Counted from the stretch's first letter, positions 16,167 to 25,582 are shown. The stretch is DNA of 64,000 bases from Betaproteobacteria bacterium GR16-43 (GCA_001953215.1 CP019169.1:3472001-3536000), one strand, 5' to 3'. The notes: generated by a model from the sequence alone, not told the origin. Made by a program: numbers and translations.

Positions 16167-17156
16167 ATGTCGATCTCGCTTCGCAAGGCCGTCGTCCACC
16201 CGGCGCTCGCCGCCATCTGTGTCGCCATGGCCGCCGTTTCGGCCAACGCCCGCGATTTCCGCTCGGCCGAAGTCCATCCGCCCGACTATCCGACCACGCT
16301 GGCCGTCCAGTCGATGGGCAAGCAGTTGACCGAGCAGACCAAGGGACGGCTCAACGTCAAGGTCTACGCCTCCGGCAGCCTGGGCACCGAGAAGGACACC
16401 GTCGAGCAGCTGCGCATCGGTGGCCTGGACATGATGCGCATCAACACGGCGGCGCTGAACAGCGTCGTTCCCGAGACGCTGGTGACGGGCCTGCCGTTCG
16501 TCTTCCGGTCGACCGAGCACATGCGGAAGGTGCTGGACGGCCCGATCGGCGACGACATCCTGGCCTCGATGGAGTCGCAGGGCCTGATCGGCCTCGCGTT
16601 CTACGACAGCGGCGCGCGTTCCTTCTATACGGTGAAGAAACCGATCAAGTCCGTGGCCGACATGAAGGGCATGAAGGTCCGCGTGCAGCAGTCGGACCTC
16701 TTCGTGGCGATGATCGAGGCCCTGGGCGGAAACCCGACGCCGATGCCCTATGGCGAGGTCTACACCGCGCTCAAGACCGGCATCGTCGACGCCGCCGAGA
16801 ACAACTGGCCGTCGTACGAGTCCTCGCGCCACTTCGAGACCGCCAAGTTCTACAACCAGAGCGAACATTCCCTGGCGCCGGAGGTGCTGGTGTTCTCCAA
16901 GAAGATCTGGGACACGCTGCCGAAGGAAGACCAGGCGCTCATCCGCAAGGCCGCGAAGGATTCCATCCCGGTCATGCGCAAGCTCTGGGATGAACGCGAG
17001 ATCAAGTCGCGCAAGGTCGTCGAGGCCGCCGGCACGCAAGTGGTGCCGATCGCCAACAAGCAGGAATTCATCGACGCGATGAAGCCCGTGTACGCGAAGT
17101 TCGCCAACACGCCGCGCCTTCAAGACCTGGTGAAGCGCATCCAGGAAACGAAGTAG
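16167..17156 (+). CDS. dctP: TRAP transporter substrate-binding protein DctP, likely uronate receptor
   Basis: A 329-residue periplasmic receptor with a signal peptide ending at VSANA. The DctP family is recognised from ARDFRSAEVHPPDYPT, the SGSLGTEKDTVEQLRIGGLDMMRI motif and YGEVYTALKTGIVDAAENNWPSY, which contains the conserved Arg/Asn region for carboxylate binding. CAGGAGG precedes the ATG by seven bases. Sequence and position between uronate catabolism and dctQM point to galacturonate or glucuronate as ligand. Confidence 0.9.
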   Translation: MSISLRKAVVHPALAAICVAMAAVSANARDFRSAEVHPPDYPTTLAVQSMGKQLTEQTKGRLNVKVYASGSLGTEKDTVEQLRIGGLDMMRINTAALNSVVPETLVTGLPFVFRSTEHMRKVLDGPIGDDILASMESQGLIGLAFYDSGARSFYTVKKPIKSVADMKGMKVRVQQSDLFVAMIEALGGNPTPMPYGEVYTALKTGIVDAAENNWPSYESSRHFETAKFYNQSEHSLAPEVLVFSKKIWDTLPKEDQALIRKAAKDSIPVMRKLWDEREIKSRKVVEAAGTQVVPIANKQEFIDAMKPVYAKFANTPRLQDLVKRIQETK

Positions 17157-17163
17157 CCCGGGC

Positions 17164-17697
17164 ATGGCAAATCCAGGGGAAACCGGGGCGCCCTCGCGGG
17201 CGCCCCAAGTGCTGGCGCGCCTGAACGCGCCGCTCGCGCGCTACGGCGCCTACGCCTCGGTCGCGGGCCTGCTCGTGATCGTCGCGATCGTGGCCTTCCA
17301 GGTGTTCGGCCGCTATGTGCTGAACAGCAGCCCGACGTGGACCGAGAACCTCGCCCTGGTCCTGATCCTGTACGTGACGCTGATCGGCGCCGCCGTCGGG
17401 GTGCGTGACGCGGGCCACATCGGGATGGATTCCATCCTGGTCCTGGTTCCCGAGCACGTCCGGCGCTGGGCCGAGATGGTGATCCACGTCCTGGTGGCGC
17501 TCTTCGGCATCGCGATGATCTGGAACGGCTGGATCCTCGGCATGTCGGTGGCGCCGTACAAGCTCGCCAACATCAACCTCTCGGAGGGCTATCGCTACGT
17601 GCCGCTGGTGATCTCGGGCGCGATGATCATCCTCTTCTCGATCGAGCACCTGGTCGCCCTCATCGAGGGCACGGAAGTGGAACCCGCATGGCACTGA
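17164..17697 (+). CDS. dctQ: TRAP transporter small permease DctQ
   Basis: A 177-residue membrane protein with four predicted helices (around residues 38-60, 75-95, 113-135 and 150-172). FQVFGRYVLNSSPTWTENLA is the signature of the DctQ family. It begins seven bases after dctP and its end overlaps dctM by ten bases, as expected for subunits made in step. Confidence 0.9.
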   Translation: MANPGETGAPSRAPQVLARLNAPLARYGAYASVAGLLVIVAIVAFQVFGRYVLNSSPTWTENLALVLILYVTLIGAAVGVRDAGHIGMDSILVLVPEHVRRWAEMVIHVLVALFGIAMIWNGWILGMSVAPYKLANINLSEGYRYVPLVISGAMIILFSIEHLVALIEGTEVEPAWH

Positions 17698-18974
17698 TCA
17701 TCCTCGGAGTCTCGTTCACGATCCTGCTCATCCTGGGCGTGCCGGTGGCGTTCGCGATCGGCCTCTCCTCGATCTGCACCATCCTCTACGAGGGACTGCC
17801 GGTCGCCGTGCTGTTCCAGCAAATGATGTCCGGGATGAACATCTTCTCGTTCCTGGCGATCCCGTTCTTCGTCTTCAGCGGCGAGTTGATGCTGCACGGC
17901 GGCATCGCCGACAAGATCGTGACCCTCGCCCGCAACATGATCGGCCACGTGCGCGGAGGCCTGGGCATGTCGAACGTCGTGGCCTGCACGCTGTTCGGCG
18001 GCGTGTCCGGCTCCCCCTCCGCCGACGTCTCGGCGATGGGATCGGTGATGATCCCGATGATGAAGCGCGAGGGCTACGACACCGATTACGCGGTGAACGT
18101 GACCACGCACGCGGCGCTGGTCGGCGCGCTCATGCCCACCAGCCACAACATGATCATCTACTCGCTGGCCGCCGGCGGGAAAGTCTCGATCGGCGCGCTC
18201 ATCGCGGCCGGCGTGATCCCGGCGGTGGTGCTCACGGTGTGCATGCTCGTCGCCGCCTACATGGTCGCCGTGAAGCGCGGCTACCCGGCCGGCGTGTTCC
18301 CGGGCTGGGGCGCGGTCTGGCGCTCGCTGGCCGCCGCGACTCCGGGCCTGCTGATCGTGGTGATCATCCTGGTCGGCATCCTCTCGGGCGTGTTCACCGC
18401 CACGGAGTCGGCCGCGGTGGCGGTCGTCTACTCGATCGTGCTCACCTTCTTCCTCTACCGGACGATGACGTGGGACAAGTTCATGAAGGCGGCGGCACGG
18501 GCGGTGAAAACCACCGGCGTCGTCCTGCTGCTGATCGGGGTGTCGGCGATGTTCCAGTACCTGATGGCGCTCTATCAGGTGGCGGATCTCGCGGGAGCGT
18601 CGCTGGCGAGCATCTCGACGAACCCGTGGGTGATCTTCTTCATGATCAACCTGATCCTCTTCGTCCTCGGCACCTTCATGGACATGGCGAGCACCATCCT
18701 CATCTGCACGCCGATCTTCCTGCCGATCGCGGTCACGTACGGCATGGATCCGGTGCAGTTCGGGATGGTGATGCTGATCAACTGCGCGCTGGGCCTGAAC
18801 ACGCCCCCCGTGGGCACCACGCAGTTCATCGGATGCGCGATCGGCGGCATCTCGGTGGGCGAGGTGATGAAGACGATCCTGCCCTTCTACGGCGCGCTGA
18901 TCGCCGCCCTGATGCTGGTCACCTACGTGCCGGGCTTCTCGCTCTGGCTGCCGCACCTGATGGGGGCCAAATAG
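17688..18974 (+). CDS. dctM: TRAP transporter large permease DctM
   Basis: A 428-residue polytopic membrane protein of the DctM family, the sodium-driven transport subunit. About twelve hydrophobic segments are present, with the conserved LFGGVSGSPSADVSAMGSVM loop and the second GLNTPPVGTTQF motif. The last base of its TAG stop is the first G of the adjacent GGGGTCAG inverted repeat, so the element abuts the gene exactly. Confidence 0.92.
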   Translation: MALIILGVSFTILLILGVPVAFAIGLSSICTILYEGLPVAVLFQQMMSGMNIFSFLAIPFFVFSGELMLHGGIADKIVTLARNMIGHVRGGLGMSNVVACTLFGGVSGSPSADVSAMGSVMIPMMKREGYDTDYAVNVTTHAALVGALMPTSHNMIIYSLAAGGKVSIGALIAAGVIPAVVLTVCMLVAAYMVAVKRGYPAGVFPGWGAVWRSLAAATPGLLIVVIILVGILSGVFTATESAAVAVVYSIVLTFFLYRTMTWDKFMKAAARAVKTTGVVLLLIGVSAMFQYLMALYQVADLAGASLASISTNPWVIFFMINLILFVLGTFMDMASTILICTPIFLPIAVTYGMDPVQFGMVMLINCALGLNTPPVGTTQFIGCAIGGISVGEVMKTILPFYGALIAALMLVTYVPGFSLWLPHLMGAK

Positions 18975-19036
18975 GGGTCAGACTCCCATTCGCGTTTCTG
19001 GCCGAATTGCGGGCATGCGAATGGGAGTCTGACCCC
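18974..19036. repeat. GGGGTCAG-ended inverted repeat (element 1)
   Basis: A perfect 20-bp inverted repeat: GGGGTCAGACTCCCATTCGC at 18974-18993 and its reverse complement at 19017-19036, separated by 23 bases. It fills nearly all of the gap between the convergent dctM and pectate lyase genes and could act as a two-way terminator; a T/A-rich tract (19037-19047) follows on the plus side. A second element with the same eight-base ends but unrelated arm sequence is at 39685-39755. Confidence 0.85.
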
Positions 19037-19044
19037 ATTTATTT

Positions 19045-20388
19045 TTAGCTGGTCTTCCTGAATTTCTGCTGGCCCGGATAGACGCCGGACTTCGGCTCCA
19101 TCGTATCCAGGTTCCATTCCGATTCGACGAACGGTGCGCGAGTCGGCTTCTGTACCGGGTACTTGCTCACGTCCTTCTCGTCGTTGATGATCCCGCCGCG
19201 CCCCTCGGCGATGAAGAAGAGCACGCGGATGTCGTCGTAGTCGCGGTCCCAGGGCCGCGCGCCCGCTTCGCCCAGCACGTGCGTTTCCACTTCGCGCGTG
19301 GGCAGCACCGCGAGTCCCGCAGGCCACGTCGGGGGCTGGCTCACCTCGATCAGCTTCGCTTTCGTCTCGCCATACCGGCCGAACATCGGCAGCGGCGCGC
19401 CGAACCGGTCCACGGCGAGGTTGTCGCGTCCGTAGTACTCCACGTCGCCGTCGCCACCGAGCATCATGAAGGGCAGGCGATCCTCGGTGGACGGGCCACC
19501 GCGCAGGACGTTGCCCACGACGCTCATCTTCCCGACTTCGTAGGGCCGGCCCTGCCACTCCAGCGCCATGAGGTTGTAGTGCACCGCGCGCTTCTGCGGA
19601 TCGTAGATGAGGTTGTTCACGATCGCGCCGTGCACGCCGCCCTTGAAGAGGGGGCTGCGCTCGACGTTGTGCGCGAAGACGTTGCGGTAGAAGAGGATGT
19701 TGGTGACGTTGTCGTGCACCAGCGATCCCTTCGAGTGCTCGCCCTTGGGATGGCTCGAGTCGGCGATCCCCTCGGCGGCGAGGTTGTACGAGAAGGTCAC
19801 CTCGCCCGAAGTTCCCTGCCGCCACTCGGTCACGTTGCCGCCCTTGAACCGCGGCCCCGAGGCCGACATGTTCTCGTCCAGCGCCCAGGTGAGCGAGCAA
19901 TGGTCGACGATCACGCGATGCGCGCCGATCGTCGAGAAGGCGTCCGCTTCCCATCCACTGCGCTTCGCCGCGCCATCCGCACCCGTCTTGATCCGGAGGT
20001 GCCGCATGATGACGTCGCTCGCGTGCATGTTGATCCCGCCGCGAATGATCGTGATCCCCGGCGAAGGCGCCGTCTGCCCTGCGATGGTGAGGAAAGGCTC
20101 CCGGATGTCGAGCTCCTTCCGGCCCAGGTCGATGACACCGCCGACTTCGAACACGACGATGCGCGGTCCCTTCGTGTTGACGGCCTCCGCGAACGAGCCC
20201 GGACCTTCCGCGTCCAGGTTCGTGACACGGATGATCTTGCCGCCGCGCCCTCCCGGTGTCACGGCCGCCCAGCCCACGGCGCCGGGAAAGGACGGTCCCT
20301 CCGCGGCAGCCGTGCCGCTGAGCGCGACGAGTGCAAACAACAGCGTGGGAAGCGGGTGGCGCGGGAACGGTCTCGGGATCGGTGTCAT
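19045..20388 (-). CDS. Secreted pectate lyase, PL1-like
   Basis: A 447-residue exported protein with a signal peptide ending at GTAAA. The parallel beta-helix of pectate lyases is suggested by GGRGGKIIRVTNLDAEGPGSF, the GGVIDLGR strand, IAGQTAPSPGITIIRGG, MRHLRIKTG, VIVDHCSLTWALDENM (calcium-site region) and NLIYDPQKRAVHYN. It cleaves polygalacturonate by beta-elimination outside the cytoplasm. The ATG at 20388 overlaps the stop of the upstream esterase gene in ATGA, so both are made from one message. No dockerin or carbohydrate-binding module is seen. Confidence 0.85.
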   Translation of the reverse strand: MTPIPRPFPRHPLPTLLFALVALSGTAAAEGPSFPGAVGWAAVTPGGRGGKIIRVTNLDAEGPGSFAEAVNTKGPRIVVFEVGGVIDLGRKELDIREPFLTIAGQTAPSPGITIIRGGINMHASDVIMRHLRIKTGADGAAKRSGWEADAFSTIGAHRVIVDHCSLTWALDENMSASGPRFKGGNVTEWRQGTSGEVTFSYNLAAEGIADSSHPKGEHSKGSLVHDNVTNILFYRNVFAHNVERSPLFKGGVHGAIVNNLIYDPQKRAVHYNLMALEWQGRPYEVGKMSVVGNVLRGGPSTEDRLPFMMLGGDGDVEYYGRDNLAVDRFGAPLPMFGRYGETKAKLIEVSQPPTWPAGLAVLPTREVETHVLGEAGARPWDRDYDDIRVLFFIAEGRGGIINDEKDVSKYPVQKPTRAPFVESEWNLDTMEPKSGVYPGQQKFRKTS

Positions 20389-22334
20389 CGGGGCGGCACG
20401 GGGGCCGGTTCGGTGTTGTTGTACTCGACGAGGAAAGGCTCGGCGGGATGCCTGCGTGCAGGGTAACCGAGGTCGCGCACGGGATCGACCCCCGCGGCGA
20501 CGAGCCGGTCCCAATGCTCGTCGGAATCGTAGATCACGGGACGGTAGCGCGGCGTGCCGATGCTCCAGTCGGCCCAGGGGCGCGCGGCATCGATGTGGGC
20601 CCCGATCGAGGAACGGAGGATGGCGACCTTTCCAACGGCCTCCGGCTTGCGGTTCCATTGGCGGGCGAGCTTGAACGTCCCCGCGCGGGCGTTCGGCGAT
20701 CCATCGTGGGTGAACCGGCACCCTTCGAAGACGAACCCGAAGCGGCTCTTGTAGTGCGTGCTCGGCGCGAGCGCGTACGACACCGCGCGATCCCCGAGCG
20801 TGCGGATCTGCGAATCGAGGAAGTAGCCGATGCCCTCGCCGAAGATGAAGTCCATGTCGCCTTCGATCAGCGTTCGGTGGAAGAAGGCGCGCGACGGCCG
20901 CTCCGGAGACGTCGCACTGAGGAAGAGCGTGTCCTGGAAGCCCAGGAGCTGCACGTCCTCGAAGTGCGCGCGATCGGCATCGTCGAGCAGCACGGCCACC
21001 GCCTGGCTGTGGTTGGTCCCGTCCCCGCGGTCCTTGTTGTGCGCGTTCTCGAATGTCACGTTCTTCGCCTCGAACCCCGGCGCGCGAATCCACGTGACCG
21101 CCGAACCAGGCGTCCCGACGGTCGGCCGGGCCTTGAGGCTGTTGAACATGGCCGCCACGGACGCGGGCGCGTCCGCGAACGCGGGCCCGAATGCCTTCGC
21201 GTAGCGCTCGCCGGTGACCAACGCGTCGAGCGTGGCGCGAATCCGCACGGCCGACGGGTCGGCGCCTTCGCCATGGAGCGAGATCGGAGGGGCGTCGGCC
21301 GGAATGTAGACCAGGCCCTCGTGGACACCCGGTCGCACGACGATGTGCACCCGCTCCGCGCCCCCTCGCCTCACCGCCGCATTCACCGCGGCCTGCAGGG
21401 TGCGAAAGCGCTGCTTGCCGTCCGCCTCGCCGCCGCCATCGACGACGAAATCGGATTTGACCGGAGAGCCCTTCGACAGCGCGCCCGCGAGGGGGTCCCA
21501 GGATCCGAGCACTTCGCGATAGGAATACGCCTGCGCCTGGGCCTGCGTGAGTTGCGGCCGCGCGATCCGCCCCGGCAACTCGATGGCCCCGACGACGAGC
21601 TGGGCACCCAGCTCGGGCACCTTAGCCACGATCTCGCGGGCCACCATCCCCGCGAAGAGCGCGGCGCCCTGCGCCCCGAGGTGGGTGTGATCGAATTCCT
21701 TGTCGGGTGGCGGGGCCACGGCGAGACGGTCGGCCGCAGCCGGACCCATCGCGGAGACGGCGGCCCGGCTCGCGGCGTGCAGCTCGAGCAGGGGCACGCT
21801 GCGCTCGCGGGCAACTTCCCGCATGGCGTCCGCCCACGGAGCGAGGTCGTTCTTGAGGACGCCGCCGGCATCGAACTGGCGCCGCGTGAGCGGCGTGACC
21901 AGCACCGGCGTGGCGCCTTCCCCGCGCACTTCATCCACGTAGCGCCGCAGGTTCTCGGGATACTCCGTCGCGAGGTCGGTCGTGCGCTCCGCCTTCCCGG
22001 GCTGGTCGTTGTGGCCGAACTGGATCAGGACGTAGGTCGCCACGCCGTCCTTGCGTTCGCGCAGCGCCGCCATCACGCGGTCCCAGGAGCCGTCGGCGCG
22101 AAAACTCTTCGTGCTGCGCCCGTTGCGGGCGAGGTTCACGCAGTCGACCTGCCAGAGGAAGAGGCCGCACAAGGCATCGCCGTAGCCGTTGCGCGTGGCC
22201 ATCGTCGAGTCCCCGGCGAGGATCACGCGCGTGACCTGTGGGCCCGGGGCCGCAAGACACGATCCCGCAAAACAAAATCCGGCGGCCAGCCATCCCGCGA
22301 AAGCGATGGCCCGCACGCCGGACAAGAGGTGCAT
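20385..22334 (-). CDS. Fused pectin esterase: SGNH acetylesterase (CE12-like) plus pectin methylesterase (CE8)
   Basis: A 649-residue exported protein with two catalytic halves. Residues about 35-235 are an SGNH hydrolase of the rhamnogalacturonan acetylesterase type: GDSTM (Ser), ARNGRSTKSF (Gly), QFGHNDQ (Asn) and DHTHLG (Asp-His). After a linker, residues about 295-640 are a CE8 pectinesterase: HSQAVAVLL, the GFQDTLF and DFIFGEG aspartates, and APSTHYKSRFGFVF. One chain would thus strip acetyl and methyl esters, opening pectin to the lyase encoded next. It starts six bases after the receptor stop. Confidence 0.88.
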   Translation of the reverse strand: MHLLSGVRAIAFAGWLAAGFCFAGSCLAAPGPQVTRVILAGDSTMATRNGYGDALCGLFLWQVDCVNLARNGRSTKSFRADGSWDRVMAALRERKDGVATYVLIQFGHNDQPGKAERTTDLATEYPENLRRYVDEVRGEGATPVLVTPLTRRQFDAGGVLKNDLAPWADAMREVARERSVPLLELHAASRAAVSAMGPAAADRLAVAPPPDKEFDHTHLGAQGAALFAGMVAREIVAKVPELGAQLVVGAIELPGRIARPQLTQAQAQAYSYREVLGSWDPLAGALSKGSPVKSDFVVDGGGEADGKQRFRTLQAAVNAAVRRGGAERVHIVVRPGVHEGLVYIPADAPPISLHGEGADPSAVRIRATLDALVTGERYAKAFGPAFADAPASVAAMFNSLKARPTVGTPGSAVTWIRAPGFEAKNVTFENAHNKDRGDGTNHSQAVAVLLDDADRAHFEDVQLLGFQDTLFLSATSPERPSRAFFHRTLIEGDMDFIFGEGIGYFLDSQIRTLGDRAVSYALAPSTHYKSRFGFVFEGCRFTHDGSPNARAGTFKLARQWNRKPEAVGKVAILRSSIGAHIDAARPWADWSIGTPRYRPVIYDSDEHWDRLVAAGVDPVRDLGYPARRHPAEPFLVEYNNTEPAPVPPR

Positions 22335-22339
22335 CGTCT

Positions 22340-25321
22340 TCAGAACTTGACGCGCACCCCGGCCAGGTACTCACGACCCGTTTGCGTGTAAACCACCGCG
22401 CTATTCCGATCGCGCGAGATGAACTGGTCGTTCACCTCGTTGGTCAGGTTCACGCCCTCCAGCACGAGCTGGATGTTGGGCGTGAGCTGGTACGAAATCG
22501 ACGCATCGACGTTGAGCGTCTCGTTCTTGCCTTCGACGTCGTTGTTGTTCTGCCCCGGGACGCGCGTCAGGAAGGCCTTGCGGAAGGAGCCCGCGACCCG
22601 CGCGTTGAACCGGCCGTCGTCGTAGTACAGCGTGGCGTTCCAGGACCGCGGCGACAGGTTGAGCAGGTCGTCGGTGATGGTCGCGTTGCTGGTCGGCGAA
22701 ACGAGGTAGTCGATCTTCGACTTCACGTAGGTGTAGTTCAGGATCGTGCCGAAGTTTCTCGCGAATCCGGGCAGGAACTTGAACTGCTGCGTGTACGTGA
22801 GTTCGACGCCGGAGAGCGAACCGCCGCTCGTGTTCACCGGCGTCGTGACCTGGAACACCTCGGCCCCGGTGAAGTTCGACGGCAGCAGCGACAGCGGCAG
22901 CCCGGTCTCGTTGTACGGCACGTTGACGCGCAGCGACTGGATGTAGGTGCCGATGTTCTTGTAGAAGACGCCTGCCGCCAGCAGCGAGCTCTTGTCGAAG
23001 TACCACTCGATGCTCGAATCGATCGTGTTGGCGCGGAACGGCTTCAGGAACGGGTTGCCCACCGTGATGGCGAGGTTGCCCGTGGTCGCGATGGAACCGC
23101 CCGGGTTCAGGTTGCCGAGTTGCGGGCGGGCCATCACGCGTGCCGCCGCGAAGCGCAGCAGCAGGTCGCGATCGAGGTTGATCGTGAGGTTCGCGGACGG
23201 CAGCCAATCGCTGTACGTGTTGTCCACGTTCACGACCGTGCCCCCGGCCGTGGCCTGGTAGCCCGTCGTTTCTTCCTTGGTCTGCACGTAGCGCACGCCG
23301 ACGTTGCCGCGCATCGGGAGGTTGAACCACACGTTGTTGAAGTCGGCCTGGAAGTAGCCGCCGCGATCGGTCTCGGTCACCGCCCGGTTGTTGCCGCGCG
23401 CGTTGCCGTTCGTGGTCGAGGAGAGCGTGAAGTCGCCGGGGCCGCCGGCCGGGCCCGACTGCAGGCAGTTGCAATAGATGTTGTAGGCCGAGGTGATCGC
23501 GTTCAGGTTGGGAATGACCCACGAGGTCGGAACGCCGCTGGGCAGGCCCAGCTGGCGGCCGAATCCGGTGAGCGTCGTGGTCAGGCTGGCGATCGTCGTG
23601 CCGGAAGGCGGCGCGAAGATGGTGTCGTTCTGGTTGACGCGCCGGAACTCGAACGTCTCGAAGTCGTACTTCTTGTAGTCGAGGCCGCCTTTCAGCGTGA
23701 GCTTGTCCGGCACCAGCTCCCACGCAAGGTCGCCGTGCAGCACGTCATTCACGTTGGTCGAGCCCTGCGGGCGGATGCGGATCTCGCTCGAGGTCGTGTT
23801 GGGGATCGTGGTGGGCTGCGTGCCCGTGGTCGCGACCGGAACGCCGACCAGCGTGAGCGCCCCGCCCACCTGGGTCACGTCGAACGGATAGGTGATGCGC
23901 GGCAGGCGGTCGTTGTCGCGGAAATCGATGCCATAGCCGTTGACGTTGAGCGCATCCAGGGTCGTCGTGGTCTGCACCGGGTTGTCGAACTTCGACTTCG
24001 CGCGACCGCCCTTGAGGGTCATCTTCAGCGTGTCCGTCAGTTCCTGCTCGAGCGTGACGGTCGGCTGCGTGAACGTGGTCGAGAGCTTGTCGAAACGCGA
24101 CTCGGCGCGGATGTCGACGCCGTTGTAGTTGCCGAAGAGCAGCGCTCCGTTGGGCGCGTAGGCGGTGGAAAGCACGCTCGTCTGCGGGTTGCCGCCCTGC
24201 CCGGCCGTGCGGCTGAACGAGATCGCCTCGAGGAAATCCTCCTGGCGCGTGGCTTCCAGCTTCGAGTAGAGCATGTCGACCGTGAGCAGGGTCCGGGTCG
24301 AAGGACGCCACTGGTAGGACGCGGTGAAGCCCGTGCGTTCCTGGTCGTGGGTGAGGCGGCCGTAGCGCGGCAGGCGCGGGTGGAAGTTGGCCGCATCGTT
24401 CGCCGTGTTGTAGGCCGCGATGTTGTCGGGAGTACCCGGGATGCGAAGGACGCCCTGCGCCGCCGGGCCGCAGGTGGTTGCCGTCGAGCCCGCGGGGTTC
24501 GCCGGCGTCACGCCCACCGGCGTGCACCAGCCACCCGACGAGGGCCCGTTGTCCCAACGCACGGTGCTGAAGCCCTCTTCGAAGAGGTAGCGCTTCGAAT
24601 ACGCGCCGGAGACCAGCAGGCCCATCGTGTTGTCGGCGAACGTGCTGGAGAGCAGGAACGCGAAGCGCGGGTCGGTGCTCTTCGACAAGTCGTTGTAGCG
24701 GCCCATGATCGCCGCCAGGCCCGTGAAGCCCTGCTTGAGGTCGAACGGGCGCGAGGTCTGGAGGTCGACCGTCGCACCGAGCGAACCTTCATCCACCTCC
24801 GCCGAGGCGCTCTTGCGGACCGTGATGGAGTTGAACAGCTCCGAGGCGAAGACGTTGAAGTCGAAGCCGCGCGAGCGGTTGTTGCCGCCCGAACTGTCGG
24901 TGCCGCCCGTCGTGGCGAGGCCCTCGATGCCGTTGATGCGCACGCGCGTGAAGTCCAGGCCCAGGCCGCGCACGGTGATGTTGCGACCCTCGCCCGCGTC
25001 GCGGTCGATCACCACGCCGGGAACGCGCTGCAGCGACTCGGCCAGGTTCGTGTCCGGGAACTTGGCGATGTCCTCGGACTTGATGACGTCGACGATGCCC
25101 GCGTCTTCGCGCTTGGCGTTGATCGAGCTCTCGACGGAAGCCCGGAAACCGGTGACGGTGACCGTCTCCTTCGACTGCGGAGCCGCTTTCGGGTCCGCAG
25201 GCTTGGCGCCACTTTCGGGCGGCTTCGCGGGCTCGGGGGTCTGTTGGGCCGACACGGGGCTCATCATCGTGAGCACGGCCAGCGCGATGGGCGACAGCAG
25301 GAACGCCTTGTGATTCTTCAT
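22340..25321 (-). CDS. TonB-dependent receptor, carbohydrate-utilisation type
   Basis: A 993-residue outer-membrane receptor starting at the ATG at 25321, which follows GGAGGAG and opens a proper leader (MKNHKAFLLS...VSAQ). The TonB box region ETVTVTGFRASVESS, the plug with KFPDTNLAESLQRVPGV and ITVRGLGLDFTRVRING, and the closing GVRVKF mark the Xanthomonas/Caulobacter-type subfamily (TIGR01782) associated with plant polysaccharides. Its gene leads the esterase-lyase operon, so oligogalacturonides are the likely cargo. LacI-type palindromes and a Fur-like site lie upstream. Confidence 0.9.
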   Translation of the reverse strand: MKNHKAFLLSPIALAVLTMMSPVSAQQTPEPAKPPESGAKPADPKAAPQSKETVTVTGFRASVESSINAKREDAGIVDVIKSEDIAKFPDTNLAESLQRVPGVVIDRDAGEGRNITVRGLGLDFTRVRINGIEGLATTGGTDSSGGNNRSRGFDFNVFASELFNSITVRKSASAEVDEGSLGATVDLQTSRPFDLKQGFTGLAAIMGRYNDLSKSTDPRFAFLLSSTFADNTMGLLVSGAYSKRYLFEEGFSTVRWDNGPSSGGWCTPVGVTPANPAGSTATTCGPAAQGVLRIPGTPDNIAAYNTANDAANFHPRLPRYGRLTHDQERTGFTASYQWRPSTRTLLTVDMLYSKLEATRQEDFLEAISFSRTAGQGGNPQTSVLSTAYAPNGALLFGNYNGVDIRAESRFDKLSTTFTQPTVTLEQELTDTLKMTLKGGRAKSKFDNPVQTTTTLDALNVNGYGIDFRDNDRLPRITYPFDVTQVGGALTLVGVPVATTGTQPTTIPNTTSSEIRIRPQGSTNVNDVLHGDLAWELVPDKLTLKGGLDYKKYDFETFEFRRVNQNDTIFAPPSGTTIASLTTTLTGFGRQLGLPSGVPTSWVIPNLNAITSAYNIYCNCLQSGPAGGPGDFTLSSTTNGNARGNNRAVTETDRGGYFQADFNNVWFNLPMRGNVGVRYVQTKEETTGYQATAGGTVVNVDNTYSDWLPSANLTINLDRDLLLRFAAARVMARPQLGNLNPGGSIATTGNLAITVGNPFLKPFRANTIDSSIEWYFDKSSLLAAGVFYKNIGTYIQSLRVNVPYNETGLPLSLLPSNFTGAEVFQVTTPVNTSGGSLSGVELTYTQQFKFLPGFARNFGTILNYTYVKSKIDYLVSPTSNATITDDLLNLSPRSWNATLYYDDGRFNARVAGSFRKAFLTRVPGQNNNDVEGKNETLNVDASISYQLTPNIQLVLEGVNLTNEVNDQFISRDRNSAVVYTQTGREYLAGVRVKF

Positions 25322-25371
25322 GGCTCTCTTCTCCTCCGGATGTTCGAGCTCTAGGTCTTCCCTCAGACTTG

Positions 25372-25385
25372 GGGAAACGTTTTCC
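25372..25385. promoter_or_regulatory. LacI-type operator upstream of the TonB receptor
   Basis: GGGAAACGTTTTCC differs in one position from the perfect palindrome at 14317-14330. It lies 51-64 bases before the receptor start, a normal repressor position. Confidence 0.75.
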
Positions 25386-25490
25386 ACTTTAAGCCTCGAA
25401 TCGGGGGCTGTCAACCAATCGGCCGTGCACATGAAATGCCGGAGCGTCGAGGCCTGCCCGGAAAACGACGCCGCTAACATACTGAATTAA

Positions 25491-25509
25491 AACGATGATT
25501 ATCATTGCC
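25491..25509. promoter_or_regulatory. Fur-box-like sequence
   Basis: Read on the minus strand, GGCAATGATAATCATCGTT matches the classical 19-bp Fur consensus at about 14 positions, including the core AATGATAATCAT. It lies about 170 bases before the receptor start. Iron control of a TonB-dependent receptor would make sense, but one site without data is not proof. Confidence 0.45.
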
Positions 25510-25560
25510 CCTACCATGGCGCAAGGACCGATGGATTTGCTGCGCTGCAGCGCCGACCGA

Positions 25561-25574
25561 AGAAAACGTTTACT
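25561..25574. promoter_or_regulatory. Weak LacI-type operator
   Basis: AGAAAACGTTTACT keeps the AAAACGTTT core and matches 11 of 14 positions of the operator at 14317. It is nine bases from a further site, suggesting paired binding. Confidence 0.45.
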
Positions 25575-25582
25575 GACGTCAA

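Noticed and set aside
14210-16246. Long minus-strand open frame opposite uronate dehydrogenase and the lactonase
   Set aside because: Shadow frame; no family features, and it would cover the operator and the real genes.
22238-25354. A plus-strand open frame of over 1000 codons opposite the TonB receptor
   Set aside because: It is the shadow of the receptor in GC-rich DNA; its translation is Arg/Val/Asp-rich low-complexity sequence with no motif, while the minus strand gives a full receptor.
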